A DNA stretch of 64,000 nt from Anaerolineae bacterium (GCA_022820665.1 JAJEFB010000048.1:62001-126000); one strand, 5' to 3'; positions 19,534 to 30,210 are shown, counted from the first letter of the stretch. The notes: generated from the letters alone by a model not told the origin. Translations and numbers: made by a program.

Positions 19534-20460
19534 TTGAATATTAAAGCGCTTCCCTATGTGGCTCTGCTCGGTTTCATGTTTGGCTCCTCGATGGTCTTTT
19601 CTCGTTTCGGCGTCGGCCAATTCGAACCGACCACCTACATCGGCATCCGCATGATCGTCTCCAGCCTGATGGCTCTGGCGGTATACCGGATTGCCACCCG
19701 ACGACGCTTGCCGCGGGATCGCGAGTTGTGGAAGCGCGCCGGGCTGCTGGGCGTTTTCGGAACAGCCGTACCGATGACCTGTGTCATCATTTCACTTCAG
19801 TACCTGTCGAGCGGCGTATCCGCGTTATTGTTGAGTACGGGTCCAGCGATCACCATTATTTTGGCGCATTTTACTTTGCCCGACGAACTCCTGAGCCGGC
19901 GCAAGGTCTTTGGGGTCGGTCTGGCTCTCGGTGGGGCTATGCTGCTGGCAGCCAGCGGAGAGGATGGCTTGCCCAATACGCAATCGACGGCGTCCACCGG
20001 TTTCCTCCTGGTAACAGTCGCCATGATCTTCAGTTCGGTGATGATCATTTACGCGCGCAAGCGTCTAACCGGTTATGACGCCTATGACGTGGGCAGCATA
20101 CGCATCTTCAGCACGGCGCTGACTGTGATGCCGCTTTCGCTGCTTACGGTCGGTTTTGATCTCAGCGCGGTCACCGGCGCCGGTTATCTCGCGCTGATTT
20201 ACTCCGCGATTGTAGGCACGTTCCTGGGTTTGCTGCTGTCCTTCTACAACATCAAGCGCTTCGGCGCAACGCCTTCCGTAATGTCTACCTATATCATTCC
20301 CATCGTGGCGGGGATCGGCGGCGTATTGGTGCTGGGAGAAGAAATCACGCTGACGATGATATTTGGCATGGGCGTGATTGTCAGCGGCATCGCACTGTTG
20401 CAGGAGTACAATACGCCGGCCACCTGGATGCGGCGTTACCCGCATCGAGGGTCGTATTAG
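19534..20460 (+). CDS. EamA/DMT-family transporter (start uncertain; TTG 19534 or ATG 19462)
   Basis: About ten hydrophobic helices; GSSMVFSRFGVGQFEPTTYIGIRMIVSS and C-terminal duplicated EamA half. Confidence 0.85.
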   Translation: MNIKALPYVALLGFMFGSSMVFSRFGVGQFEPTTYIGIRMIVSSLMALAVYRIATRRRLPRDRELWKRAGLLGVFGTAVPMTCVIISLQYLSSGVSALLLSTGPAITIILAHFTLPDELLSRRKVFGVGLALGGAMLLAASGEDGLPNTQSTASTGFLLVTVAMIFSSVMIIYARKRLTGYDAYDVGSIRIFSTALTVMPLSLLTVGFDLSAVTGAGYLALIYSAIVGTFLGLLLSFYNIKRFGATPSVMSTYIIPIVAGIGGVLVLGEEITLTMIFGMGVIVSGIALLQEYNTPATWMRRYPHRGSY

Positions 20461-21221
20461 ACACTGACATTGCAGACATCATAGGCAGCCCGCAGGGACG
20501 CTTTCCAATCGCCGGCGGGGACGAATTCCTGGCCGATGTAACCGCTATAGCCGGTCTCCGCGATTGCGCGGCAAATTGCGCGGTAATTCAGTTCTTGCGA
20601 ATCATCAAGTTCGTTGCGACCGGGCACGCCCGCCGTGTGATAGTGGGCGAACCATTGATGATTGTCGCGGATTGTCTGTATGACGTCGCCTTCCATGATT
20701 TGCATGTGATAAATATCGTAGAGAATGCGCGCCCGCGGCGAATTCACGGCGGAGACTACCTGGACTGCCCAGTCGGTATGGTCGCACTGATAATCGGGGT
20801 GATCGAGCTTGCTATTGAGCAACTCCAGGATGAGCGTCACACCGGCTGATTCGGCAGCGCGAGCCAGCACCTCGAGATGTTTAATCGCGTTTTCGGCGCC
20901 TTCCTCGTCCGGCAGGCTCTCTCTATTCCCGCTGAAGACGATCAAATTCGGGATATTCCAGCGCTGCGCGAGTTCAAAGTTTTCTTCCGCCTGCTGTTGA
21001 ATATCGTCCCAGTATTTGGGGTGGCTGATGCCTTGGGTCAGCGGGACGTGCAATTGATGAGCCGCGATCTTCAAGCCGTGATCCCGAACCAGGGCAAACT
21101 GCTCGACCGGCGCCAACTCCATTGCCGCATACCCGATTGCCTTGCAAGTCCGCAGCAAATCGACCGGGTCGATGTCTTCGCGGTCAAAGCACCACCAGGA
21201 TACCGCCTGTGGAATCGTCAT
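20457..21221 (-). CDS. Sugar phosphate isomerase/epimerase (hydroxypyruvate isomerase-like TIM barrel)
   Basis: LILELLNSKLDHPDYQCDHTDWAVQVVSAVNSPRARILYDIYHMQIMEGDVIQTI; GYIGQEFVP. Confidence 0.88.
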   Translation of the reverse strand: MTIPQAVSWWCFDREDIDPVDLLRTCKAIGYAAMELAPVEQFALVRDHGLKIAAHQLHVPLTQGISHPKYWDDIQQQAEENFELAQRWNIPNLIVFSGNRESLPDEEGAENAIKHLEVLARAAESAGVTLILELLNSKLDHPDYQCDHTDWAVQVVSAVNSPRARILYDIYHMQIMEGDVIQTIRDNHQWFAHYHTAGVPGRNELDDSQELNYRAICRAIAETGYSGYIGQEFVPAGDWKASLRAAYDVCNVSV

Positions 21222-21224
21222 TTG

Positions 21225-23543
21225 TCATCCCTTAATTTGCATCTTCTGCCAATAATCACGGTAGGCGCGGGTCTCGCGCAGGATCATATCCAAGCGCTTT
21301 TGCAGCCTTTCCAGGTCGTCGCTTGGCGGGTCGTCGCGTCCCGTCAGGTGATATTCGCCCGTCTGCCCCACTCGATAGGCGAGTTTACCGAGCGAACGCA
21401 GCACTTGCAAGCCAACTTGCACGCAGCGTTCGCGCTGTCCCATGGCTGCCGCCAGCGCCTCAATTTGCGCCGCGCCATTCTTGTGGTTCAAGGCGTACTT
21501 GACCAAGGCAGCCAATCGTGCCAGGAATCTCGCCCGGCTATCAACATTGGGGCGGTTGCCAAACAAGATCAGGCGAGTTGGATTCACTGTCGCAAGCGCG
21601 GCCGACCATATTTCCGCAGACGGGGGCGCAGTCCAGACGATCAAGGTTTCCTTCGACCCCAGTCGCAGGCGATCGATCGCGCTCGCGATCTCTTCGACTT
21701 CCGACCAGATCAGCGCATCGGGAAAACGCGCCAACTCAACTTCAAGCTGCTCGGCGGTCGCCATTGACCGACGATGATCAATGAGCTCAAGGGCACGCGC
21801 TTCTTCATGCAATTGTGGCGCAGCGGTCGAGATCAGCCGGTAGTCACCCCATTCGACCAGCGGTTCGCGCAGCCCCTTGTAGTCGTTCGCGCGCAGCGTA
21901 TAAGCCAGGTCGAAGCGCCCCGCCGGCAGATCTTGACCGGCGCCGCGCCACCAGATAACCCGCTGTTGTATCCCCTTGCTGTCTTCAACATGCAGCTCCA
22001 GATGTTCGCCGCGACGCCCCAAACCGGACTGTTTGACCAATTTCAGATCGCGCGTCGCCAGGGTCAGCGGCGGATTGCCGTTGCCGAAGGGCGCCAGGCG
22101 CTCGAAGTCCCGCGTCAGATCCAGCGAAATCTCGCCCAGTTCGAGATAGCCGTCTATGTTCAGGCGCGGTCGCGGCGGACGCCCCCCGACAATCGCGCGC
22201 ACGATCCCCGAGAGGGCGCGACGGAACACGAAGACTTTGTCCGCCGGCAGACTCAAGCCCGCTGCCATACTGTGCCCGCCATAACGGGACAAAAGCGGCG
22301 CCAGCTCTCCAAAAGCAGCGGTGATATCGACGCCGGCAAGGGAACGCGCAGAGCCGCGGGCGGTCTCGTCGGGCGCCGCGAGCAGAACCACCGGACGCGC
22401 GAACTCCTCAACCAGTCTGCTGGCGACAATGCCGATCACGCCGCTGTGCCAATCGCTGTGGCTGAGCACGAGCGCGGCATAATCGAGCAGTGAGGGGTCA
22501 TTTTCGATTTGCGCGATCGCCGATTGATAGACCTGATGCGAGAGGAATTTGCGCTTGGCGTTGAGACCTTCCAGGTTATTCGCCAGTTGACGCGCGCGCT
22601 GCCAATCAACGGTGGTGAGCAGTTCGACCGCCGGATTAGCATCGCCCAGCCGTCCCAGGGCATTCAAGCGGGGCGCCAGTGCGAAGCCGATATGCCCCTC
22701 GTTGAGCTCCGCCGGGGCGATTTGGGCGCGTTCCAGCAGGGCGCGTAGGCCCAGCCGCTGATTCCGCCGCAAGATATCCAAGCCGCGCTGCAGCAAATAA
22801 CGCGTATCATCCACTTGCACCATGACATCGGCAACGATGCCCAGAGCCACCAGATCCAGCAAGAAATCACAGTCGTCGCCACCGTACAGCGCCTCGATCA
22901 ACTTGTAAGCGATACCGACCCCGGGCAATTCGATCAGCGGGTGCCCGGCCGGCAAGCGGCGCGGATTGACCACCGCGCAAGCCCCGGGCAGGTCGGCCGG
23001 CAGCGCATGATGATCGGTGATGATCGTATCCACACTGCGGCTACGCGCGTAGTCCACCGTTTCGTGAGCTGCCACGCCGGTATCGCAGGTCAGAAGGAGA
23101 TTGACGCCCCCGTCCAGTTTTTTGGCGAGCGTAGGCAGATGGATGCCGTGGCCTTCGCTAAAGCGATTCGGCACATGATAGCTCACCTGGGCGCCCTTCC
23201 GCTTCAAGGCGGAGACAAGCAGGGCCGTCGACGTCTGTCCGTCAACATCAAAGTCGCCCCAAACGAGAATCCTTTCGCGCTCGCGAATGGCGCGCTCCAG
23301 GCGATCGAGAGCCCGGTCAATATCGGGCAGGTCGCTCGCCGACGTCGGTTGATAATGGGCAGGCGACAGAAAGCACCGCGCCGCGGCGGGGGTCGTGATG
23401 CCCATGCGCGTCAGGCGCTGGGCGATCAAGGGATGCCCGCCGACAGCGTCGCGCAAGGCTGCGGGCGCGTCTAGCGCGCGGGGTTCCTCCCATTGGCGCG
23501 CGCTGGCTCGGTTTTGAGATTGCAGTGTTTGACCGATTGTCAT
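21225..23543 (-). CDS. recJ: Single-stranded-DNA-specific exonuclease RecJ
   Basis: ILVWGDFDVDGQTSTALL, TIITDHHALPADLPGACAVVNPRR, YGGHSMAAGLSLP. Confidence 0.93.
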   Translation of the reverse strand: MTIGQTLQSQNRASARQWEEPRALDAPAALRDAVGGHPLIAQRLTRMGITTPAAARCFLSPAHYQPTSASDLPDIDRALDRLERAIRERERILVWGDFDVDGQTSTALLVSALKRKGAQVSYHVPNRFSEGHGIHLPTLAKKLDGGVNLLLTCDTGVAAHETVDYARSRSVDTIITDHHALPADLPGACAVVNPRRLPAGHPLIELPGVGIAYKLIEALYGGDDCDFLLDLVALGIVADVMVQVDDTRYLLQRGLDILRRNQRLGLRALLERAQIAPAELNEGHIGFALAPRLNALGRLGDANPAVELLTTVDWQRARQLANNLEGLNAKRKFLSHQVYQSAIAQIENDPSLLDYAALVLSHSDWHSGVIGIVASRLVEEFARPVVLLAAPDETARGSARSLAGVDITAAFGELAPLLSRYGGHSMAAGLSLPADKVFVFRRALSGIVRAIVGGRPPRPRLNIDGYLELGEISLDLTRDFERLAPFGNGNPPLTLATRDLKLVKQSGLGRRGEHLELHVEDSKGIQQRVIWWRGAGQDLPAGRFDLAYTLRANDYKGLREPLVEWGDYRLISTAAPQLHEEARALELIDHRRSMATAEQLEVELARFPDALIWSEVEEIASAIDRLRLGSKETLIVWTAPPSAEIWSAALATVNPTRLILFGNRPNVDSRARFLARLAALVKYALNHKNGAAQIEALAAAMGQRERCVQVGLQVLRSLGKLAYRVGQTGEYHLTGRDDPPSDDLERLQKRLDMILRETRAYRDYWQKMQIKG

Positions 23544-23627
23544 CGCTATTCAAGACGAATTTGGGATTGGACGGGTTGCGAGTGGGCGACGCGGCGGCGT
23601 GCTGATATATCCTGTAATATACCGTAA

Positions 23628-24827
23628 TCAATCAGCCAGTACCCGCTCCTCAACCAGGGTGAGCCCGTCTTCCGCCAGGTCCATGTTCATGCCCGGCGCG
23701 CTGGGCAACTCGATATAGCCGTCGACCGGCGTCAGTTTGTGCTTGTAGAAGACATTGCTGTGCCGACCGGCCTGGAAGAGCCATTCTTGCAGGGGGCAGG
23801 TAGTCAGCGTCTGCGAAGCGATCAGATGGGTCGAGGTCCAGCCGCCATGGTGGGGGATGACGGGAATGTCATGCGCCGAGGCCAGCGCGCAAATCTTGGT
23901 CATTTCGGTCAAGCCGCCAGCCCAGGTGACATCCGGTTGCAGCACGTGTACGGCCTCGGCGTCTAGCAAAGCCTTGATGCCCCAGCGCGTATATTCGTGT
24001 TCGCCGCCGGAGATGAAGACGCCGCGTACCGAGCGCCGCAATTCAGCGTACTGCGGAATCTTGTCCGCCAGGACCGGTTCTTCAAACCAGTAGGGTCGAT
24101 ATTCCGCCGCCAGATCGACCATGCGCAGGGTATAGGGCACATCCCAACTGCTCCAGGCATCGAACATGAGGTCAACATCGGGACCGGCCGCTTCGCGCGC
24201 GGCGCGGATGATAGCGAGGTTTCTGCGGATGCCCGCTTCGCCGTCTTTGGGCATGCCAGGCAGGAACCACTTGAAGGCGGTGAATCCCTGCGCCAGGAAA
24301 TGCCGCGTGCGCTCGATGACTTTCAGCGGCTCTACCGAATAGCCAAGCATGGAGGCGTAGGCGCGGATTTTCTGGCGCGAGGGACCGCCGAGCAGCACAT
24401 ACGCCGGCGCGTCGAGCAATTTGCCTTTGAGGTCCCAGAGGGCGAGATCGACCTTGCTGAGCGCCAGCATCGGCGTGCCCTTGCGGCCGTGTATAGAGAG
24501 GCGGTACATCTTGTCCCAGATGCGCTCGACGGCGTGCGGATTCTCGCCGATCAGCATCTCGGCGAAATAACGCTTGATGATGGCGATGTCTTCGTCGCCG
24601 ACGGGACCGCAGATGCCGGTCGCGCCTTCGTCGGTGTCAATGAGCAAGAAATGAGCATCCACCGGGTAGGGCGGTCCGCCGCTCATGTTCTCGATGGGCC
24701 AGCGCGGCTGCGCCGCTTCCAGTTCGGGATAGATGAAGCTGGGGCGCGCCAAGCCGGTTTCGCCCAGGGGTTCGTGGTAATCCCACTCGGCGCTGACGTG
24801 GATGGCGCGAACGCGGTCGATTTTCAT
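23628..24827 (-). CDS. Mandelate racemase/muconate lactonizing enzyme family (enolase superfamily)
   Basis: AFKWFLPGMPKDGE, DLMFDAWSSWD, YWFEEPVLAD, ISGGEHEYTRWGIKALLDAEAVHVLQPDVTWAGGLTE. Confidence 0.9.
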   Translation of the reverse strand: MKIDRVRAIHVSAEWDYHEPLGETGLARPSFIYPELEAAQPRWPIENMSGGPPYPVDAHFLLIDTDEGATGICGPVGDEDIAIIKRYFAEMLIGENPHAVERIWDKMYRLSIHGRKGTPMLALSKVDLALWDLKGKLLDAPAYVLLGGPSRQKIRAYASMLGYSVEPLKVIERTRHFLAQGFTAFKWFLPGMPKDGEAGIRRNLAIIRAAREAAGPDVDLMFDAWSSWDVPYTLRMVDLAAEYRPYWFEEPVLADKIPQYAELRRSVRGVFISGGEHEYTRWGIKALLDAEAVHVLQPDVTWAGGLTEMTKICALASAHDIPVIPHHGGWTSTHLIASQTLTTCPLQEWLFQAGRHSNVFYKHKLTPVDGYIELPSAPGMNMDLAEDGLTLVEERVLAD

Positions 24828-24847
24828 GGTTTTTGGCTCCTGTAGGT

Positions 24848-25666
24848 CTAAAATTCAATCTCGGCAATCTGATCAAAATCCAGCACAAAGTCTTCTTCTT
24901 CTAGTTCGTCGTCTTCATCGAGCAAATCAAGGGGACCCGCGCCGCCGCGTTCACAGAGTGATCGGTAGGTGCAGAAGCGGCAAAGGGATTCGTCTTCCGT
25001 CAGCGTGAATTGCTCGGCTCCTTCAATCTCGGCGATTAAATTGAGCAAGTAATCTTCGTCTTTCCGCAGTTGTTCGGCCGAATAGTCGATGCTGAGGCGC
25101 TCGCCTCCCCGCGCGACGAAGCAGTAGACCATGCGGATCTTCTCGGGCGGAATCTGAGCGCCGTAAAGATGCGCGCCGGCTTTTGCCAGCACGTAGCGAT
25201 AAAGAACCGTCTGCAGGCGGCTCTCCAAATAGCTCTGCGCGGGTACCCGGCGCCAGGTCTTCCAGTCGACGATGACCGCTTCCCCGCCGGCATCCAGCGC
25301 CAGCAGATCGTATTTAGCGGTCAGGCGGCGACCGGCTAGATACGTCTGCAAGGTGATCTCGGCCTGACGCTGCTCCGGCAGTCCCGCCAAGCCCGTCCTG
25401 CGGAAGGTCTCCCACCAGGTCGCCAGTTCCGGGTCATCATGCAGCGACCGCGCCAGCGTCTCAGCCGGCAAGCCCAAAAGATGCTGTTGCACCAGTTTAT
25501 GGAAGCGGGCGCCTTGCCGCGTGCGCCGCTCGAACTGGAGCGCGGGCGCGGCTTCCACAGCCGGGTAGCGCAGCCGCTTGATATAGCGCAGCTCAAAGCG
25601 GCGGAGGCAATCGGCGGCGTCTTGCAAGCTGCCTTGCGTGAAGGCGAAGTCATCGGGCAGGTTCAT
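24848..25666 (-). CDS. PD-(D/E)XK-family nuclease (AddB/Cas4-like)
   Basis: TAKYDLLALDAGGEAVIVDWKT (PD-(D/E)XK core), LCRFCTYRSLCERG C-terminal Cys cluster. Confidence 0.8.
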   Translation of the reverse strand: MNLPDDFAFTQGSLQDAADCLRRFELRYIKRLRYPAVEAAPALQFERRTRQGARFHKLVQQHLLGLPAETLARSLHDDPELATWWETFRRTGLAGLPEQRQAEITLQTYLAGRRLTAKYDLLALDAGGEAVIVDWKTWRRVPAQSYLESRLQTVLYRYVLAKAGAHLYGAQIPPEKIRMVYCFVARGGERLSIDYSAEQLRKDEDYLLNLIAEIEGAEQFTLTEDESLCRFCTYRSLCERGGAGPLDLLDEDDELEEEDFVLDFDQIAEIEF

Positions 25667-27899
25667 GGCTCTCGCGCTTTCGCATTTCTCCTTCCCAGAA
25701 GGTTCGCAGCGCCAGCAAAGGCGTGGCTTCGGTGGCGTCGCCGCGGCCGGTATTCCAGGTGATGGTCAGCGCTTTGCGGGCGCGGGTGATGCCGACGTAG
25801 AGCAGCCGCAAGCGTTCGGCAGCGTATTCGACGCGGGCGTCGAGGCTGGCGAATCCCTCGTGATAAGCCTCGCCGCTCTGCAATGCCTCGAGCTGCGCCA
25901 GAGCTTCAGCCGACAGGTTGAGATCGTCGCGGATGTACCATTTTTCGCCGATGAAGGAATCGTTAGGCTCGGCGGAGGGAAAGTCGTAGTTGTTGACCGA
26001 GATGAGGTAGACGCGATCCCATTCCAGCCCCTTGGCTTTGTGCAAGGTGGTGACGGTCACCTTGCCCTTGTGGGCATCGGGATCGAATTGCCCTTCGTCA
26101 TCGCCCAAGCCGGTGAAGCGACGGCGATTGGCGGCGATATCGCGCAGTTCCGCGGCGAAATCCGGCAGGCGCATCTGGGGATGCGTCTCCCCCAGCCGCG
26201 CCAGGTAAAGCGCCACCATATGCGCCGTGGCGATATCGCCGACATCTCTAAAGACATCGCCGGAGACGGTCAGGATCAATTGATCGACGGGCAGCTCCGC
26301 CGCGCGCAGCCAGGCGCCTACGCGCTCTCGAAACTGAGTCAGCTGGGCGTAGAGTTCAGCGTGTTCATCCGCTGACAAGCTGTCCTCGAGCCAATCACTC
26401 AAACGCGGCGCGACATATTCTTCGACCGCGCTGATCCTGCCCAAGCCCCTCGTCACGCGCTCGATAGCTGCCGCGGCTTGGGCATCGTCCTGTTCGTCGC
26501 GGCGCGTCACTTGATAGACCTTCGCCAGCTTCTTGGCGTCTTTGGGATCGGCGAGATATTCCAGGATGAACGCCAGGCTGCCCACAACAGCGCGCGTTGA
26601 CGTGGTGGTGTTGAGGTTTTCCACGTAGGGCACGCGCTTTTCGCGCAGGAATTTGACAATTTCCGAACCGCGCGTATTGCGCGCCACCAGAATAGCGGCT
26701 GTCTGATCGGGATTACTTTCCAGCCAGCGCTTGCAAGATTCGGTGACGATCGTGGCTTCTTTTGTGGCGCTATAGGCTTCCGGGTACAAGACGACCCCAG
26801 CCGGATCATCGGGCGGGTTCGGCTGGGGATCGCCCGCCGGCGTCGGCTGAATAAAAGGCTGGCTCAGCGGGATGCGTTCGCGAATCGCGCCATGGGGATG
26901 TTTTAGCGACCAGGCGATCAGTTGGTTGGCCAGCTTTTGGATGCTGCGGGTGCTGCGCCCGGAATTGGGTAATTCGCGCCCGACGACCTTGTCTGAGGCG
27001 ATGAAAGCCCGCAGATATTTGGGATCGGCGGTGGTGAAGGTCTCGAAGATGGCTTGATTGGGGTCGCCGACCCGCAGCCAATTACCCTCGTCCCCCGCCA
27101 GCAAGCACAAAATGCGCTCCTGCAGCAGGCTGCTGTCTTGGGCTTCGTCTTCGAGAATGTAACGGTATTTTCGCCGCAGCGACTCCAGGTAGGCCGGGTC
27201 GCTTTGCAATACGCGCAGCGCCAGGCAAATCAAGTCCTGAAAATCCACCGCGCCACGGTAGCGCAAGGCGCGCTCGTAATCCGCATAGATCTCAGCGCAG
27301 ATCCGCGCCAAGCCCAGCTCGCCGCCCCGGTCTGCCTGGTCTGTCTGGCGCTGCATCAATTCTTCCGGCGAGAGCAGATCATCTTTAGCCCGCCGGATAA
27401 AGTCTCGCGCGGTATCCGTGAGGGTCTGTCCCCAGCGATAGAAGCGATAATGAGCGTTGTCCCGGTACTTGGGCGCAAGCCAGTCATCGGGCGCCTCGGG
27501 CGATCGCCCCATCCAGGATTCAATGGCGGCTGCCAGGATCTCGTTGCTCTCGCGTTCGTCCACGATGAGAAAAGCCTCGTCCAGCCCGGCAAGCGTCGGC
27601 TTCTGGCGAACGATGTCATTTGCCAGCCCGTGCAGCGTGCGTACGCGGTAACCGAACCCGGGCAACAGACCTTGGGATTTGACGTATTCGTTGATCTGTC
27701 GGGCGAAGTTGGAAACTGCCGAATTGACCAGGGTAACGATCAGGATTTCTTGTCCTTCTTCCAGATCGGTCTCCGTCAGCAGCCTTGCGGCCAGGTAGGA
27801 CAGCGTGGTTGTCTTGCCGCTGCCGGGCACCGCCGCCACGCCCAGGTAGCCCTGGCGATAAGCCAGCACCTCTCGTTGTTTGGGACGGGGCTTAAACAC
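25650..27899 (-). CDS. UvrD/PcrA/AddA-like superfamily 1 helicase
   Basis: VAAVPGSGKTTTLSYLAARLL (Walker A), YILEDEAQDSSLLQERIL (Walker B), VTVTTLHKAKGLEWDRVYLISV, LLYVGITRARKAL. Confidence 0.92.
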   Translation of the reverse strand: MFKPRPKQREVLAYRQGYLGVAAVPGSGKTTTLSYLAARLLTETDLEEGQEILIVTLVNSAVSNFARQINEYVKSQGLLPGFGYRVRTLHGLANDIVRQKPTLAGLDEAFLIVDERESNEILAAAIESWMGRSPEAPDDWLAPKYRDNAHYRFYRWGQTLTDTARDFIRRAKDDLLSPEELMQRQTDQADRGGELGLARICAEIYADYERALRYRGAVDFQDLICLALRVLQSDPAYLESLRRKYRYILEDEAQDSSLLQERILCLLAGDEGNWLRVGDPNQAIFETFTTADPKYLRAFIASDKVVGRELPNSGRSTRSIQKLANQLIAWSLKHPHGAIRERIPLSQPFIQPTPAGDPQPNPPDDPAGVVLYPEAYSATKEATIVTESCKRWLESNPDQTAAILVARNTRGSEIVKFLREKRVPYVENLNTTTSTRAVVGSLAFILEYLADPKDAKKLAKVYQVTRRDEQDDAQAAAAIERVTRGLGRISAVEEYVAPRLSDWLEDSLSADEHAELYAQLTQFRERVGAWLRAAELPVDQLILTVSGDVFRDVGDIATAHMVALYLARLGETHPQMRLPDFAAELRDIAANRRRFTGLGDDEGQFDPDAHKGKVTVTTLHKAKGLEWDRVYLISVNNYDFPSAEPNDSFIGEKWYIRDDLNLSAEALAQLEALQSGEAYHEGFASLDARVEYAAERLRLLYVGITRARKALTITWNTGRGDATEATPLLALRTFWEGEMRKRESHEPAR

Positions 27900-30186
27900 G
27901 CGCTTTCCCGTTTATATTATCCGCGGCGCTCCGCCGCAACAAGCCATGAATCGCCTCCAGGAGCAAGCCGCGCTGTTCGTAGCCGCTCTCGCTGAGCTCG
28001 CTGTAACCCAGGTAGATTTCTTTTCGGCAGCGCCGCGTCAGCGCCAGGATAAGCCGGCCCAGCGTCTGGCGGTTCATCGCGCTCTCGTCATCATCCGTCC
28101 AGGTTCTGCCCGCGGGCCAGCCCAAGCTCAATACATGAGGATGCGTCAAGGGCTGATACAAGCGGCGCGCCCAGCCTTCGCTGCCGACATTCAACCAGAA
28201 CTGATAATCAACCGCGCGGTTGCTCAATAAAAAGGTATAGGCGGGCGCGATCAAGACGCAGTCGTCATTATCCGCGATCCAATCGCGCAGGTAGAAATCG
28301 GCAATCACGCCGCGGTCCACCATTTCCAGGTAATCTTTGCCCAAGTCCGTACCCTCTTCATAGCGGCGCATGAACTCCAGCGACCAGCGAAAGTTGCGGG
28401 CGGAATCCACCAGGTTCATGCTGACATTGCCGGCATCGCGGTTGTCGTGAAAGCCGAATCCAGCGCGCGACAAGACCTCCCCGAACAACTGGCGAAAGAA
28501 AATATCAAGCGCCTCGGTCGGCGCGCCTTCAATGTAATTGTTCAGCCAGGTCTGCAGGCGGTCGTAACGAGCGCCCAGTTCGTAGGTGATGCGATCTTGC
28601 ATCGCTCCCGATTTGACATCGGAAAAGGGCAGCATTCGACCGTCCCGGTACAGCATCTCGGTCAAGAGCTTGGCGCGGATCAGGTCCAGACCGTCGATGG
28701 CTGTCATCACAGCGAATGCGACATCAAACTCGGCCGGCCTCATATGCCAGCGCGGGTGCGCCAGGCGAGCGAAGGTCAAGAGCGCGCGGGCGGCCGGTTC
28801 ATCGCGCAGAGCCCGCGACGGTCGGTGAGAGCGCGCTCTGATATCACGAGCCCGCAAGCCTTCGACCAGGGCAAAGCGCAGCACATCGGACATGAATGGC
28901 GCCATGACCACGATCTCGCCCGGCGATACGCCCTGACCATTGACGAGTTCGTCGATGCGACCGGCGGCCCAATCCACCATCTGTGGATGATAGCGATGCG
29001 CCTCCGTTATCAGCGAGGGCTGCGGATCGTCTTCGGCGCTCCCGCCTAGAGCGGCGACCAATTGACCCGCCAGCGCTCGTCCCAGGGCGCGACCTTCATC
29101 GGACATGACTTTGCTGTCGGCGAACTGTTCCCGAGCATCACAAAAGCCTTGCAGCCTACGCGCGTTTTCGGGGTCAGCGCCCAGGAAACGGCGAAAGCCA
29201 GCATCGCTGTCGTAGATGACCAGCGCCGACTGGCACAGTCGCAGCAGGTCCGCCAGAATACGGTGCGAGGCTGGATTGTCCTCTTCCACATTGTCCGCAA
29301 TCAGATGTCGGTATCGCATCCTGACATGCTCGCGCGCCTGCGGCAAGTTCCAAACGTGATCCAGGAAAACCTCCAGTTGCAAGGAGAAATCGAGCAAATT
29401 ATTAGCCAGACAATATTCGCGGAAAGCCAGCGCGCAGGTCTGCGCATCGTCGTAGATATGTCCCTGTTCAACGCCGCCGGGCAGCGCCCTCTTGAGCCGG
29501 GGCGCGATCTGGTCGATCGGGAAGCCCACTAGCGCCGCCTTGTTCATGTTGTCGACAATTTGACTATAGAGCCTGGCCCGGTCGATTCGCACGCTGTTGA
29601 AGTAGTCCCGCTGGTTGACCAGCGGCTCGATGATCTTGATCATAAAATACTGCACCGATTCCAGGCTGAGGAAGTTCGGCAGATCGTGGGGATGGCCGAA
29701 GCCGGCCCGCTCGGCAATCAAGAACCAGAAGGCTTCCACCATCTGCAGGGAGAGGCCCCCGATGGTCTGAACGGCGACCTGCCCGCCGCTGTATCCCGAA
29801 TGCCGGCGCAGCGCCTGAAGATAGGGCTGCGCCAGCGAGCGCTGCGGCACATAGATCAGGATCGATTCCGCCGGTATACCAAGCTCCAGCAGGCGCAGCA
29901 AGCGCCCGACGCCGGCGCTGGTTTTACCACTGCCGGCGATGCCTTCCAGCCAGATTTTCGTATCCGGCGGCGCCGCGGCGATGGCGGCTTGTTCCGGCGT
30001 CAATGGGATCTGCAATTTCCCGCTCAGGATTCGTTTTCCAATTTGCCTTTGTCGGTTACGACGATTATAAAACGCCGCCAGTTCAAAGGCGATAATCTGT
30101 TCCGCAATATGCGCCAACGCGGATGCCAGGCGAGACGAAGCGCGCGCATTTCCTAAGTAGTCGCAAGTGATTTCCGGGCGATCCAT
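27892..30186 (-). CDS. AddB/UvrD-like helicase-related protein with degenerate motif II
   Basis: IWLEGIAGSGKTSAGVGRLLRLLE (Walker A); HLIADNVEEDNPASHRIL instead of DExQ; VMAPFMSDVLRFALVEGL; overlaps 25650..27899. Confidence 0.75.
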   Translation of the reverse strand: MDRPEITCDYLGNARASSRLASALAHIAEQIIAFELAAFYNRRNRQRQIGKRILSGKLQIPLTPEQAAIAAAPPDTKIWLEGIAGSGKTSAGVGRLLRLLELGIPAESILIYVPQRSLAQPYLQALRRHSGYSGGQVAVQTIGGLSLQMVEAFWFLIAERAGFGHPHDLPNFLSLESVQYFMIKIIEPLVNQRDYFNSVRIDRARLYSQIVDNMNKAALVGFPIDQIAPRLKRALPGGVEQGHIYDDAQTCALAFREYCLANNLLDFSLQLEVFLDHVWNLPQAREHVRMRYRHLIADNVEEDNPASHRILADLLRLCQSALVIYDSDAGFRRFLGADPENARRLQGFCDAREQFADSKVMSDEGRALGRALAGQLVAALGGSAEDDPQPSLITEAHRYHPQMVDWAAGRIDELVNGQGVSPGEIVVMAPFMSDVLRFALVEGLRARDIRARSHRPSRALRDEPAARALLTFARLAHPRWHMRPAEFDVAFAVMTAIDGLDLIRAKLLTEMLYRDGRMLPFSDVKSGAMQDRITYELGARYDRLQTWLNNYIEGAPTEALDIFFRQLFGEVLSRAGFGFHDNRDAGNVSMNLVDSARNFRWSLEFMRRYEEGTDLGKDYLEMVDRGVIADFYLRDWIADNDDCVLIAPAYTFLLSNRAVDYQFWLNVGSEGWARRLYQPLTHPHVLSLGWPAGRTWTDDDESAMNRQTLGRLILALTRRCRKEIYLGYSELSESGYEQRGLLLEAIHGLLRRSAADNINGKARV

Positions 30187-30210
30187 CGGGCATTGTTGAA
30201 ATTCTCATTT

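Noticed and set aside
20877-21767. Long plus-strand ORF over the isomerase/recJ boundary
   Set aside because: Spans two well-supported minus-strand genes; no recognisable domain
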